NCBI GenBank assembly: GCA_015501595.1
Contig: JADNRX010000133.1
Span: forward strand, 1 to 64,000
Direction: 5' to 3'
Source: Hymenopellis radicata
Taxonomy: Eukaryota; Basidiomycota; Agaricomycetes; Agaricales; Physalacriaceae
DNA: 64,000 nt
How positions within the stretch are numbered: the first letter of the stretch is position 1; each line of letters starts with the position of its first letter. Below are positions 33,156-43,646 of this stretch, piece after piece. The notes beneath the pieces are model-generated. The model saw only the letters and a list, made by a program, of their open reading frames with translations, searched no databases and was not told the DNA's origin. The position numbers were made by a program, and so were the translations under genes.

Positions 33156-36100
33156 CGACGACGCCAGAGCGCGCTCACGCGATTGACTGGAATCGTCCAC
33201 TGGACGGCGCATCCGGAACCGCTGGGGAATGTTCGGGTTCACGGGTACGACCTTTCCAGGGTACATGGTGTTCCCAATCCTGACACATTGGTTCTCAAAG
33301 TCGAGTATCACACCGTGCTTCAACATGAACGGCGTCCCAATCAGAACATCATACCTGTCAAGGTTCGTGATGTCAAAATACTGTTTCCCACTGACACGCG
33401 GCAGGCTAACATCAACCATAGTGCCGAAATTAATAACAGAACGACTCCCTACCGTGCCAAGGTACAGCGGCACCGGTTCCTTCAGGCGTCGTACGTCTAA
33501 CTTTGCCACATTGGAAAACCCTGGACTAATGGACGAAGTATTACTCCCACTATCCCACAGAGTCAGTCCCTGACAGCCTCCGACGTCTACGTACGTGACG
33601 AGACACAGCTTCTCCTCTGGCTTCAGCTTCGGGCGGTCAATAGCCTCCTTCGGTACGTTTATCTCGAAAACCTTGTTACCACGACCTTTAATCGCCGCAA
33701 CAGTGTGGGCATCATCAGTCATGGCTAATAAGCACTCGCCACTGACCGAGTCTGACATGTCGAATTCTCTGAACTGCAAGTTATCGACTGATCCATCGTC
33801 AGACAAGTAAGTGCTATCGCCATTGATCTTTTCGTCAGGTTCACACCGCATAGCATACATGAAGTCTTCTTCAAACTGACTCCCTTCACCGTAGTCGCTT
33901 GGGGAGTACCGCTCGTTGGCAACATCATTACTATGCATGGCGCGCAAGAAGTCCTCGTTCGTACGGTCACCAGCCTGAGATCCATCAGACGCGTAATCCT
34001 CGTATTCAAGGATTTCGTACGCATCGCGCGTTGGATCAAACGAACCAGCCTCGGGTTCGGATTCCTGTGACGCAGCAATTGGGCCATCGGAATCCTCAGA
34101 TATGTCATTGATGTCACCCAGATGTCCCCCACTATCCGTGCGAGCAGCGCGAATAGCTGGCTTCTCACCTCGACGGTCATTACGAGGTGCGTTAGCCCCA
34201 GGACATCCAGTATGCCCGCGATACTGACCTTCTTTGCCACAGTCGTGACACTTCACGTTTGTCGGGACTCTTCGCGGGCGTATATTGTCTGGCTGTCTGC
34301 CGCCATCTGCGCGCTCACCACGATCAGGCTTCCCATCGCGCTGTCTAGCGTCTCTCTGCCCTTGACGTTCAGCACCCGGACATGCATTATTTCCAAGAGG
34401 CCGTACGACAGTACGACTCACCAGTCGCGAACGCCAAGCATTCTTGAACGCATTCGCGTTGTGTGGGATAGCTGGCAGCTTCTCAGCAGGTTTCTCGCGC
34501 GGGGCAACTACACCATCATGACGACGGTCAGCTACATGCTTTCTAGTATACGCCAATCGTTCCTCATCAGCAGCACCGTCCACCAGCTCATCAAGAGGAT
34601 CAAGAATAACATCATACCCCTTGTCAATCATTTCATCGACGTACTTCTTAGGTATGTTATCCATGAATTTATCCAATAACTCACGATCTGACGGCGGAAT
34701 TGCCATAGAGTCCGCAATCATCACCATCTCGTCATAGAATCCTTCGACAGTGTCGGAAGCACGCCAGGTAAGATTCTTGAACTTGATATAATTATCGTGC
34801 AGGGTAATCGATCTAATAAACCGTTTGTACAGGCCAACTATCACCTGTTCGGCCGTCCAAGACTGTTGTGTTCGGTTCACGCCAACAACACGGTTTCGGA
34901 ACCATCGATCTGCACTCCCTTCAAGGTAAGTCTTCAACTGAATCTTCCGCTCGAAATCGCGCTTAACACCAATTAAGTGACTCGCCTCAAAGTACATGCT
35001 GATATCCTGTACGAACCGCTCAAGTACATGGTAATCGGCGCTTCCTGAATACTTCGCGATCTTCATGTCGACCCTCGACGGTTTAGCCTCCTTGGGCAAT
35101 GACGGCTCGTACGCCGTGTGCTGTCGATAAATTGATACAAGGCGCTTGATCAGGAGGCTATCCTGGTCCTCGCGAGCACGCTTAACATCGACCCCAGGCG
35201 TACGAGAACGGCGATCCCTCGCTGGAGGTGTCCTTCGCGGGCGAGACGACGGCGAACGACGAGGTGGAGGGCGATCTCCATTGTGGTTACTGCCCGCGGA
35301 CTCATCATCCCCATCATCCCCATCACCATCATCACCGCCGCTGTCATCACCATCGGACGGCTCATCGTCGGGGCCAGGAGGCGGCTGGTTAGGTGGATTA
35401 GGCGGAGGAGGCGGTGGGTTATTCCTGTCCTGCGCTGGACGATTATTAGAAGGCGGCGTCGCAGGCTTAGGCGTAGGCTGAGGCGGCGGGGGGTTATGCC
35501 CGTCCCGAGCTGGTCGACTACTTGAAGGCGGATTAGTCGGCCTAGGGGGAGGAGGCGGGGAAGCATCCCCATTCTGCGCCGGATGTTGAGGAGGCTGAGC
35601 CTGCTTCTTAGGCCGTGGCTGAGGCGTGCTCCCTTCCTTACTATCCTTCGGCTGAGGAGGAGGGCCATTCGAATCCTCTGCGCGAGTTTCCTCTGCCTTC
35701 GGCCGTGTAGACGAGTTCCCAGTAGCCTTGCTCGTTGACTGCGAACCTGAAGGCGCGGCCGTCTTCGACGTCGACGCAACCGGGTCGCTCACGGGAACCT
35801 GGGTGTCAGGCGCAACTGGCGTTGAGCTAGGAACCGCCTCTTCGGGCAACTCCACAATACGGAAGTTGCACATTGGGTGAATCCCGTAAGCTGTCTTCTT
35901 TGTGTCTCCGTTCGGCAGGAATTCACGTATCAACTTGTTCGGCCAGTCGATGACGATGTCTTGACAAGGAATGGACGATTCGCCAAACTCAAACATCTGT
36001 TCCTCACGGAGCAGCTGCTTCATGACACGCATCTGCATGTCATCGAACCGAATTTGACTGTCAGTCCTCTCGTCACCTTGAACAACCACATCTGATGAGA

Positions 36101-37187
36101 CAGGTTCCACAGCCACGGGCGGCCTATCGTCGTTTGCCTTGGGCGGGGCATTTGCCTTTGGAACGGTAGGCGTAGGCTTCTTCGTTGCATGTCGGCCACT
36201 AATCAGGCCAGACAGACTATCAGAGACCTCCGAGACACTCGGCGGACGCGATACTTGCTTCTCGAACGACCATTCCCACTCGCCCCCAAAATCAATCAAC
36301 TCATCCTGTAAGGAGAAATTGTTCACCACCGCGGGCACCTCATATTTCGCCTGGGCACTCGCTGGCCGGGGCTCATCATAGAATGTCTGGACATTCGCTG
36401 GCGGGGCGCTCGATAACGGCATGCTATAATCGTCTGAATTAATAGTAAGCCCTAGCCGTCGTCGAATTTCCATAATTGACACTGCTAGAGTAGATCGCGC
36501 CACGCGTAAAATCTCCATGTTCATCGCTGCCGGCTGACTCGGATTCACATTCTCCAGAACCACCTGCAAATCGTTACAAAGAACCTGAACAAGATCTTTA
36601 TCTTGGCCTGACAAGGCACGCAACTTACGTTCAATCTTAGAATGGTCGGTGATCTGCAAGTCGGACAGGCCGCCTAATGAATCGTCTATCGACGGCTCCG
36701 AAGAGAGATCTGAACGTGTGTCACCTTCAGACGGGGATGATAGCGAGGGATTATCCTGATCCTTCGCCTTAGATTTTCCTTTGTGTCTACGACGGCGACG
36801 TGAGGCCCGACTCCTCGTCGAAGACGAATCGCTCTGATTGCCGTCACCAGGACGCGGCCAAACCGGCGCGCGTAGGGTACCAACAGGGCGCGGCGGGAAC
36901 ACTGACACATCATCAACGGGGCTGGGCTTAGGGATCCTCGTTCGAGGTACACTCTGCTGAGCACGGGCGGGCGTAGACACAGAAATCGGCAACATTCTAT
37001 TGGGCCGATTGATAGGTAACGGAACCGGGCCCCCAGTTGTTATCCTCGTTAGGAGATCTTCGAAACCAGTACGCCCCGCAGGGCGCTGGGCAGCAACTCG
37101 TCGGTCATCATCATGGCGCGCATCATCGCGCGACTTTGGGGCATTCTGCGAGGTTGTCCGAGCGGGCTCGAGGACAGTAGTTGACAT
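33150..37187 (-). CDS. gag: Gypsy Gag-protease polyprotein
   Basis: The first ATG of the frame is at 37187 (MSTTVLEPARTTSQ), giving about 1345 residues, long for a Gypsy gag. The N-terminal third is Ser/Arg/Pro-rich and probably disordered. A Pro/Asp-rich stretch (near residues 480-660) leads into the capsid-like core with FVQDISMYFEASH, IQLKTYLEGSADRWF and WRASDTVEGFYDEMV. A zinc-knuckle-like C-x2-C...C follows near residue 980 (CHDCGKEGQYRGHTGC). The C-terminal domain is a retropepsin-like aspartic protease with WDSGSNTSS (near 1210) and DVLIGTPFML. It stops at a single TGA; pol follows in the same frame. Confidence 0.92.
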   Translation of the reverse strand: MSTTVLEPARTTSQNAPKSRDDARHDDDRRVAAQRPAGRTGFEDLLTRITTGGPVPLPINRPNRMLPISVSTPARAQQSVPRTRIPKPSPVDDVSVFPPRPVGTLRAPVWPRPGDGNQSDSSSTRSRASRRRRRHKGKSKAKDQDNPSLSSPSEGDTRSDLSSEPSIDDSLGGLSDLQITDHSKIERKLRALSGQDKDLVQVLCNDLQVVLENVNPSQPAAMNMEILRVARSTLAVSIMEIRRRLGLTINSDDYSMPLSSAPPANVQTFYDEPRPASAQAKYEVPAVVNNFSLQDELIDFGGEWEWSFEKQVSRPPSVSEVSDSLSGLISGRHATKKPTPTVPKANAPPKANDDRPPVAVEPVSSDVVVQGDERTDSQIRFDDMQMRVMKQLLREEQMFEFGESSIPCQDIVIDWPNKLIREFLPNGDTKKTAYGIHPMCNFRIVELPEEAVPSSTPVAPDTQVPVSDPVASTSKTAAPSGSQSTSKATGNSSTRPKAEETRAEDSNGPPPQPKDSKEGSTPQPRPKKQAQPPQHPAQNGDASPPPPPRPTNPPSSSRPARDGHNPPPPQPTPKPATPPSNNRPAQDRNNPPPPPPNPPNQPPPGPDDEPSDGDDSGGDDGDGDDGDDESAGSNHNGDRPPPRRSPSSRPRRTPPARDRRSRTPGVDVKRAREDQDSLLIKRLVSIYRQHTAYEPSLPKEAKPSRVDMKIAKYSGSADYHVLERFVQDISMYFEASHLIGVKRDFERKIQLKTYLEGSADRWFRNRVVGVNRTQQSWTAEQVIVGLYKRFIRSITLHDNYIKFKNLTWRASDTVEGFYDEMVMIADSMAIPPSDRELLDKFMDNIPKKYVDEMIDKGYDVILDPLDELVDGAADEERLAYTRKHVADRRHDGVVAPREKPAEKLPAIPHNANAFKNAWRSRLVSRTVVRPLGNNACPGAERQGQRDARQRDGKPDRGERADGGRQPDNIRPRRVPTNVKCHDCGKEGQYRGHTGCPGANAPRNDRRGEKPAIRAARTDSGGHLGDINDISEDSDGPIAASQESEPEAGSFDPTRDAYEILEYEDYASDGSQAGDRTNEDFLRAMHSNDVANERYSPSDYGEGSQFEEDFMYAMRCEPDEKINGDSTYLSDDGSVDNLQFREFDMSDSVSGECLLAMTDDAHTVAAIKGRGNKVFEINVPKEAIDRPKLKPEEKLCLVTYVDVGGCQGLTLWDSGSNTSSISPGFSNVAKLDVRRLKEPVPLYLGTVGSRSVINFGTMVDVSLPRVSGKQYFDITNLDRYDVLIGTPFMLKHGVILDFENQCVRIGNTMYPGKVVPVNPNIPQRFRMRRPVDDSSQSRERALASSN

Positions 37188-37295
37188 AATCAACGAGTAG
37201 GTAGCACGTTACACCTCGAGGGGCAAACTGTACTGTTCGACGAATAGAACCGAGTTCACAATCCAACTTGGAATCTCGAGTAAGGTTCAAAAAAG

Positions 37296-37448
37296 TGTAA
37301 AAGGCCTTGTATGTTCACACAAGAGAACCAGAACCACGTAGATTGGTAGGTTAGAGTATGAACATAAAGGTAAAAGACTAAGGAGCCTACAGCTCCTGAT
37401 TGTACTGTATATACCTGTGGCTATGTAAGGGGAACCTACCCCCTTACA
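37296..37448 (-). repeat. 5' LTR of the Gypsy element
   Basis: Same 153 bp as 25508-25660. Downstream in the reading direction (below 37296) comes CTTTTTTGAACCTTACTCGAG. No tRNA-type TGG primer site adjoins the LTR. Confidence 0.95.
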
Positions 37449-37453
37449 GTAAG
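37449..37453. repeat. Target-site duplication of the Gypsy element, right (GTAAG)
   Basis: Partner of 25503-25507. Confidence 0.95.
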
Positions 37454-38376
37454 TCTTGGCACCATGTCTGTTGGCCCTGGTTTCTGACAGCGAATTCAAC
37501 TTTTCAGCGCTACAGGCTCATTTCAAGGTCGGAAACTCAGTAAGCGGCGGACTTGCATGTCGGTCTGTTTATTGATCACAGATTGCCGTAGATGAGTTCT
37601 GGACGCAAGTCGAATCTTGGAGGTAAGTGCTCCTTGTGACTTTTACTTTGTTAGTGACGAGAAATGGGTTGTAGAGCGCGAACGGGTCTCCGTTCGAATG
37701 GTAAGTGTTCCGACTCGTTCTTGATGAATCGGATCTGAGCGATTTGACAGCGACGTGCGGCCAATCGAATTTAATACTTGCGAGGTAAGACTTTTTGTTA
37801 CCTCTGACTCGATAGCACTAACGGTTTCTGACAGGAATAAAGAAAACCAGTTTATTGTACAAAGCTGTAAGCTACTTTGTACGACTCGCTAGCCATTAAG
37901 CTAACAAGTCCACAACAGGTGTACGGTAGAGTAGGTAAGTAGAGTAAGTACATAGGCTATATGTAGATCAAGTACTCGTGAGATGGGTCTTGCGCAAAGG
38001 CGCAGGACACGACGCGAAGTCGTAAGGCGACGAAATTGTCGCCGGCGTCGAGAGGGTTGTCGTCGCGTGAACGACATCGGACGTCGATGTCGAAGTCGGT
38101 GGAAGGAGAGCGCAGTGAGTGTCGGCGGCGTCGCCGTAAGAGATCGCGTCCTCAGCGCGCAACGTGACCCGGGTAGTACCTTCACCAGAGGCAAGCGCCC
38201 TCCTCAACGTCACGTCCACCCAGCTCTCCGCCTCATCCCAGGGGAGACCATCCTCGGAAGAGCACTCTCCTCAATCATCCTCCGCCTCAAGCCAGCACCC
38301 TCCTCAAGTCTCCGACCACCCATGCACAAGACCACATCCATCCTGGCCCCGAGTAAGAGGATGCGCGTAAACCACC
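37454..38376 (+). other. Continuation of the exon/intron-like region, then unassigned DNA
   Basis: Up to about 37860 the sequence continues the pattern seen left of the Gypsy element: short pieces separated by GTAAGT...CTGACAG-type introns (for example 37624, 37700, 37786 donors). 37860-38376 contains no recognised gene. Its right end is the junction with the duplicated segment, where an unrelated sequence replaces the 5' part of the hydrolase gene. Confidence 0.4.
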
Positions 38377-39923
38377 ACGACACTCCCTGCATTACCGTTT
38401 CCTCAACGTTCTCCATCATGGCTCTCGCCCGAATGGCATCATTCAACGCATATCGTGCCCGCTGCGTACCCCAGGATCGGTGCCGCGTTCGACTTGCCAC
38501 AGCCGCCGCCATTTGACGCGACAGCAACCAAGGCGGAGCGACGAAAAGTGCTCGTGGAAGTAGAGGCCCGGCTCCGTGAGCTCCGGGAGGCTGAGAAGAG
38601 GGCGAAGAAAGGGCAGAGGACGGATCTCCTGTGGATATGTCTGAACCGATATGTGCGCCGGCGACGGGACCGGGAGGGCGTAACGCTTTTCCTGGCGCAT
38701 GCGAACGGGTTGAATAAAGAGGTGTGTGACACTGGGTTTCAAGTCTTGATCTCTACTTGACTTTTGGTGCAGACATGGGAACCGATGATACCCTCTTTGT
38801 TGGCGCGCAAACACAACGTCTCGGAGATATGGGTTTGGGAGGCCGTGCAACATGGCGACTCTGCCATCCTGAACGAGGGAAAGCTCAATTCGATGTGTAC
38901 GTTCTATTTCCTGGACGTAGAGGTGGATTTTCTCATTGGGAAACAGTTCATTGGCACGAAGCCGTCCGTGATCTACTCCACTTTCTCGTGCATTATCTGC
39001 CCTCGGAGATCGTGGATGAATTGCCTGTTCATGTCCCGCGGATTCCTTGTCGTCAATATGTGGCCCGCTTTTCTCATGGCTTCAAGTCGCGGAAGCTTGT
39101 CATGGTTGGGCATTCCTTTGGAGGAGGAGTAACGTGAGTGCCGTTAGCCATTTCTAGTTTCTCATACTGATATATGTGTATAGAACGTTAGCAGCGATAC
39201 ACCACCCTGCGCTGTTTTCTTCGCTTATTCTTGTCGACCCAGTTATCCTTTATCCCAAGCCGCCATACGCTACGCGAGACGGGAACTCCAACACTCTGGC
39301 TGTGGACGCGCTTGGTCGGCGCTGGGTTTGGCGTTCCAGGTTTGTATTCATTTCTTCGCTCGTAGGACGTGAATTGACTCTGTTTCATAGAGATGAAGCG
39401 CGTAACCAACTTTTGCTGTCACCCTTCTTTCAGCGTTGGCACCCGGACGTTCTTACCGCTTACATCGAACACGGCATGCACGAGACGCCAGATGGAAATG
39501 TTGCCTTGAAGATGTCCCCGGTGCACGAAACGGTTTTGTTTAGCGATACCTGGACGGGTGGGGAGGAGGCATGGGTGAGGATGCACCGCGGTGAACTAGA
39601 TGAGAGAATTGAGATACGGTGGATCTTTCCCGGCCGGGGAGAACGCGAGTGAGTTCAATGTATGCACTCGGTCGTGGCGGTGGCTGATGTAGGTTGATAT
39701 AGACTCGGTGCGCCGGGACAGACACAACTGCGGGCGTGGCTGAGGAAGGCGAATAGTTCAAACGTGTTGATAGATGGTTCGGGGCACCTCGTTACGCATG
39801 AGAAGCCGGATGCTTTGGGTGAGTATTTTGTGTTCGTAGTGGTATACTGGCTAACTCTGATTTTCAGCTGAGGAAATTGCCATGTTTGTTCACAGGAAGT
39901 ACGATAATAAAGGGAAATTGTGA
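38377..39923 (+). pseudogene. Alpha/beta hydrolase, copy 2 (ABH-2), 5'-truncated
   Basis: Exons: partial 38377-38721, then 38773-38896, 38947-39133, 39184-39339, 39391-39648, 39703-39818 and 39868-39923. The frame is continuous from the junction, through LLWICLNRYVRRRRDREG and LVMVGHSFGGG (nucleophile Ser) to DGSGHLVTHEKPD (His). The end is RKYDNKGKL, a possible weak peroxisomal signal. The first 30-odd codons of the ABH-1 reading frame and its ATG lie outside the duplication. An in-frame start could only come from the unrelated sequence upstream or from an internal Met. So the body is intact but the gene lacks its own start and promoter. Confidence 0.8.
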
Positions 39924-40239
39924 TATTGTGTTTCCACAGTGTTTTGGCTCTAGAGATCGCTAGCCGTGTTGCTTCACTTACGCACAAGAGCTCTCGGCCC
40001 CAAGTTCATAAAGCTAAAGCTAGACAGGTTCAGGATACAGTGCCCATTCAATCTGTCATTACTGCATCTCCAACAAAGTTGTTACTCTGAAGGAACCCTG
40101 GCTGGCTGCTGCTTATTTGCCACGATTAAACGTAGGTCAAACCGACTGTAGTTCCGACCAAAGGCAGAAGAGCGGGAGGTCGCTTACCAAAGCTCGCGTC
40201 GTGAGGACTCGGAGCCTGATACTCATCATCTGTTAGGTC

Positions 40240-41180
40240 TTTCAAGTTGACTCAGATGAAGCGGACTCTGACTCGATTCTGGGCCGTGCTCTGTCCGTCA
40301 ACAGGACCGTGCCTCTTCGAGTTCGGAATTGACGGTGGAAGAATTCAAGCCATCACCCGACGACCCCCTAGCCGAGCTCAAGCAACTGCTGAACATGACG
40401 AGCAGGTCAGCTCTCTTGTTTGCACTGATGCTCAAGTTCTAATTTTGTTGTTGATGTCAAAGTGGTCCCGCCATGGTGAAGTCGATGCGAATGAAACGGA
40501 CGCTTCAGATTCGAAAGCAACGGACGATGTCAAGGTGACACGTATCTTCCAAGGGATATACGTTCTTGAACTCATAAAGAATTCTGAACAGTAAGTAGTA
40601 CATCGGTGTGCTTCCGAATCTACTACAGAAACTCCACGACGTCGGGATATTGAGCGATGATTCTCGGGGTCTCTGCCACCTTCCGAAAGAGGGCTCCGAT
40701 TTTCCAACAGTGCCTTGGAAATCAAGAGGCGCCGCGCTTTTGTATTACACCGTAAGGAACCAAACATTATTGAACTTGATATCTGTCGAATGACCGGGGC
40801 CAGGCATCATATGGAGACATTGTGAGTACCGAATTCTCTTATGTTCACATCTGCTTCCAGTTCAATCGTGCTGGACATTCATTAATCAAAAGGGTTTATT
40901 TGAGGGAGTTATTCGTGATCCCAGTAACCGTACCATCAAACTGGAGGCTGGTTCGTGGATGTTCTACTTCGCTATGGTAGGCTTGCTGATGAAACATCAA
41001 TCACAGGGCGTCGGAGACGAAGGAAAAAATATTTGAGCTCCCTACGAACGCGTCAGAAACTTTTCCTGAATACGGCGGAAGAGGAAGTGACAGGGAAGAT
41101 CTGGTTAACCTTATAGTCTCGCGAAAAGGGTCCGAGGTTTCCGTACTGCGCACAAGCTGTTTCAGCCGCTCAGCGCTCAG
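40240..41180 (+). pseudogene. Gene X, copy 2, interrupted
   Basis: Same segments as gene X copy 1. The 7-base insertion after GAACAG at about 40590 creates stop codons directly after the IKNSEQ peptide, and a deletion near 40697 removes several residues of the KEGSRKRRIDF region. Function unknown. Confidence 0.4.
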
Positions 41181-41256
41181 ACCAATATGGCCAAAATATG
41201 ATATAAGCTCGGCGTTGACATTGTCTTTCACGTACCGGTGCCAAAACTGCACTGAC

Positions 41257-42004
41257 ATGGCCCTCCCTGTGCCCCCTAACGCTGCAGGCATCGTTCCGCC
41301 ACTGCCGCCGGCGAACCCTCCGACCGTTGCAGATGCGAGAGCTGCACAAGAATACGCCGTGATGGTGCGCCTATCGCACCGTGAGTTTATACCCGCCACT
41401 CTCAATGCTGGCTAAAGGAATGTTGGTCAGAATCGGGTGCCCTTGGGGCGGCGACGGACGCAGATGTCGTGGCGTCTGCTGAATACAAGCTAAATGTATT
41501 ATCCCAACGTGCAGCGGCTAGCGAGTATCTTGCTCTGGACCTCATCAACCACTCACAAAATTATCAATTTAGCTGTCGCTCCTGCATGGTTTGCTCCCAT
41601 GAAGGCCCAGCTTAATCGCATAGAAAGTATGGTGGGTCAGGTAAGGTGATCTTCTTATCGACCCATTCTCCACCTCACTGTTCTCAGGTCTCCAACGCAA
41701 ACAAGAGCAACGGCTACACATATCCCTTTACCATCATCCACTTCAATAATAATGCCCCTGTTAATCCGGGTGTAGACCCCACCACTGTGGTGCGTCCATA
41801 AATCCGCTTTCTGAGCCTGTTTTAACCCTTGGACAGGGGCTCCCTGCCTTGACCGACGTCGCCATCATCGCCAATCTCAATAATGCTCAGGTTGACGCTT
41901 ACTGCCAGGGCTATGGTATTCCAATGGATGCAGCGACATACATTGAGAGGAAGCAACGAATTGCACAACATATAGGGTGCCACGACCTTGGCGCGTTAGC
42001 GTAA
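41257..42004 (+). CDS. Mug135-like C-terminal domain protein, copy 2
   Basis: Five exons (41257-41380, 41431-41520, 41573-41640, 41688-41789, 41837-42004) encode about 183 residues. The N-terminus is Pro/Ala-rich (MALPVPPNAAGIVPPLPP). Then come a helical segment (PAWFAPMKAQLNRIESMVG) likely to form a short coiled coil, a YTYPFTIIHFNNNAP strand block and the end block QVDAYCQGYGIP...RKQRIAQHIGCHDLG. The block order PxWF...QLxxIE, P-rich strand, YxxGYG, RxxIAxHIGC fits the domain named after S. pombe Mug135 (meiotically up-regulated). The family is expanded in basidiomycetes and of unknown function. Intron 2 (41521-41572) has a GC donor. The frame is intact. Confidence 0.75.
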
Positions 42005-42842
42005 GCTTGTGCACATTGCTGTTCGTATTTGTACAGGTTCTGTGCTGTGGCCAACAATCTGTTTTAATCCGATTTGTTGAGCTATTAGTAGTCACAGCTT
42101 CTCTCTGAAATGCCTTGTCACCCACAATGTCTCTGTTCGAATCTTTGATATGCGACTTTGAGTCGAGACAATAGTAGGGTTGGTTGATTCGAAGACAATA
42201 AGCTTGGACCGCCGACGACAAAGATCTAAGAGGACTGCCTGAGATGAAGATATGCTCGGGAGGGGGTGACGGTTTCCTCAGAAAGAGGCGCTAATGGAGG
42301 AGTGAGTACCGTTCGCCGCAATTTGGGAAGATTCAGATGGCATCAGTCGAGTCCGAGGAGTGTCGGATCAGAGCTACAGGATCTTCCTCGGAGAACTCGA
42401 GCACCAGAGAGAGGACTCTTTCGGGATAGTAGTAGGAAGGCTACGACTCGGAGGGCCTGGAAGGGGTTTGAGTACTGTTCTTTGAGGTCTGATGAAGAGA
42501 TACTAATTACACCTTGAGCATCGACGAGAGGAGCCATTTATTCTCGGCATTAAAAGGCGCGTTGGAAGGACGTGTGTCGCGTCGCATATGCGCATGACCG
42601 TTGAGAGCAAGCATGGACCGAGCCAGGCCGAAGTTGATTCAAGCCGCTTGGCTCACCTGCAAGTTGACGCCTGTACCGCGAGTCTCTTTTTTCGCTTCTC
42701 TCAGTTACTAGTACTCATAAGGGTAGGTGGATCCAAAGCTGATTTGAATGATCAGGGAATACGTGGACAGATAAACATATTGAAGTGCTACTGAATTTTC
42801 GTCGTTCAAGTCGCGGCGGGAAGACACCTTGTCCTCAACGTC
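42005..42842. other. Intergenic, no gene seen
   Basis: This stretch lies between the 3' ends of the Mug135-like gene (plus) and the F-box-like gene (minus). No coding chain or repeat was recognised. Confidence 0.4.
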
Positions 42843-43595
42843 CTACGTTCGAGAAGTAATCCCACGTAATTCATGGCAATTATGTATCACTACCCTAGCG
42901 TTTGGGCATGCCTCCGTCAAACCAGACATCAAAGCAGCGTTGCCGCCATAGACCTCCAAGCGATGAATGTTAGGCAACTCTGCCTTCGTAACCGAGTATC
43001 TCCACTGCCGCGGAAGAGTGCTCAGCTTAAAGTCCTCATCCCTGCTATGCGACGCTAGCTTTGCGCTCATGACCTGTGTCACCTCGAGTACATCCACCTG
43101 CTTGGGGAGTGAGAGAGACGCAAGGTTTCCGTCCTTGACAGTCCAGTCATGATAAACGATCCCAAAGTAATGTACTCTAGGGAATTTCGCAGGGATGATG
43201 CACGCGATATTGTCGAGGACCTCCGACATATCGATGTCGAGTTCGGGATCGTCGGGATGGCTGGGGCAGTGGGTGGTGATGCTCCGGCATGCCGTGCGTG
43301 CGTCCAAACACCGACCAAGTTTCCTCATCATTTGGAGAAAGTCGGTGTCGTTGTGGTACGCGTGCTGTATGTAGTGTTTGTAGTGGGCGTGGTTGAAGAT
43401 GTGAACGTGCGACATGAAGACGCGTGTGAACTCCCATGCAAAGTCGAGGCCGACGAGGGAAAAGGAGGTGAACATGTCCATGCGCTCGCGGAGGGTGAGA
43501 TTATGTGAGAGCCAGGCTTCCCGGATGATAATCTCGATGAGCTCGTAGGGTAGGCGCGAACCAAGTTCAGTTAATGAGGAGGTGGTGGAAGACAT
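42843..43595 (-). CDS. F-box-like protein
   Basis: A single-exon gene of 250 residues. Near the N-terminus LPYELIEIIIREAWLSHNLT followed by LRERMDMFTSFSLVG matches the basidiomycete F-box-like motif (LPxELxxxII...), which binds Skp1 in SCF ubiquitin ligases. The rest resembles the substrate-side part of small F-box proteins (HYFGIVYHDWTVK, LPNIHRLEVYGGN, CPNARVVIHNCHEL), with weak leucine-rich character. A TATA box lies 46 bp upstream of the ATG. A truncated copy of the gene with its promoter is at 45330-45680. Confidence 0.7.
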   Translation of the reverse strand: MSSTTSSLTELGSRLPYELIEIIIREAWLSHNLTLRERMDMFTSFSLVGLDFAWEFTRVFMSHVHIFNHAHYKHYIQHAYHNDTDFLQMMRKLGRCLDARTACRSITTHCPSHPDDPELDIDMSEVLDNIACIIPAKFPRVHYFGIVYHDWTVKDGNLASLSLPKQVDVLEVTQVMSAKLASHSRDEDFKLSTLPRQWRYSVTKAELPNIHRLEVYGGNAALMSGLTEACPNARVVIHNCHELRGITSRT

Positions 43596-43640
43596 GATGC
43601 AGATAGACAGAGTGGCCTTGTTAATGAATTCCCAGTCCTC

Positions 43641-43646
43641 TTTATA
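43641..43646 (-). promoter_or_regulatory. TATA box of the F-box-like gene
   Basis: TATAAA on the minus strand, 46 bp before the ATG. The same sequence context is preserved in the relic near 45500. Confidence 0.6.

Larger units (their letters stand above)
25508..37448 (-). mobile_element. Complete Ty3/Gypsy (chromodomain-type) retrotransposon, 11.9 kb
   Basis: It is bounded by identical 153-bp LTRs and a GTAAG duplication and is transcribed on the minus strand. The order is 5' LTR (37296-37448), gag-protease, UGA codon, RT-RNase H-integrase-chromodomain-like end, ORF3, polypurine tract, 3' LTR (25508-25660). No frameshift was found in gag or pol. Without the nested hAT-type insert (1151 bp plus 8 bp of duplicated target) the element would be about 10.8 kb. 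Identical LTRs imply very recent insertion. The accessory ORF and long gag make it larger than most fungal Gypsy elements. Confidence 0.95.
38377..41448 (+). repeat. Segmental duplication, copy 2
   Basis: Partner of 14693-17780. Small indels distinguish the copies: one C near 38470, one T near 39887, a 7-base insert near 40591 in gene X, and a 12-15 base loss near 40697. The right end continues into the complete Mug135-like gene, so this copy is likely closer to the source on that side, while copy 1 is closer to the source on the left. Confidence 0.93.

Noticed and set aside
35150..35779. Arg/Leu-rich 209-codon frame antiparallel or overlapping in Gypsy gag
   Set aside because: Alternative-frame product of the Pro-rich gag coding region; no independent support.
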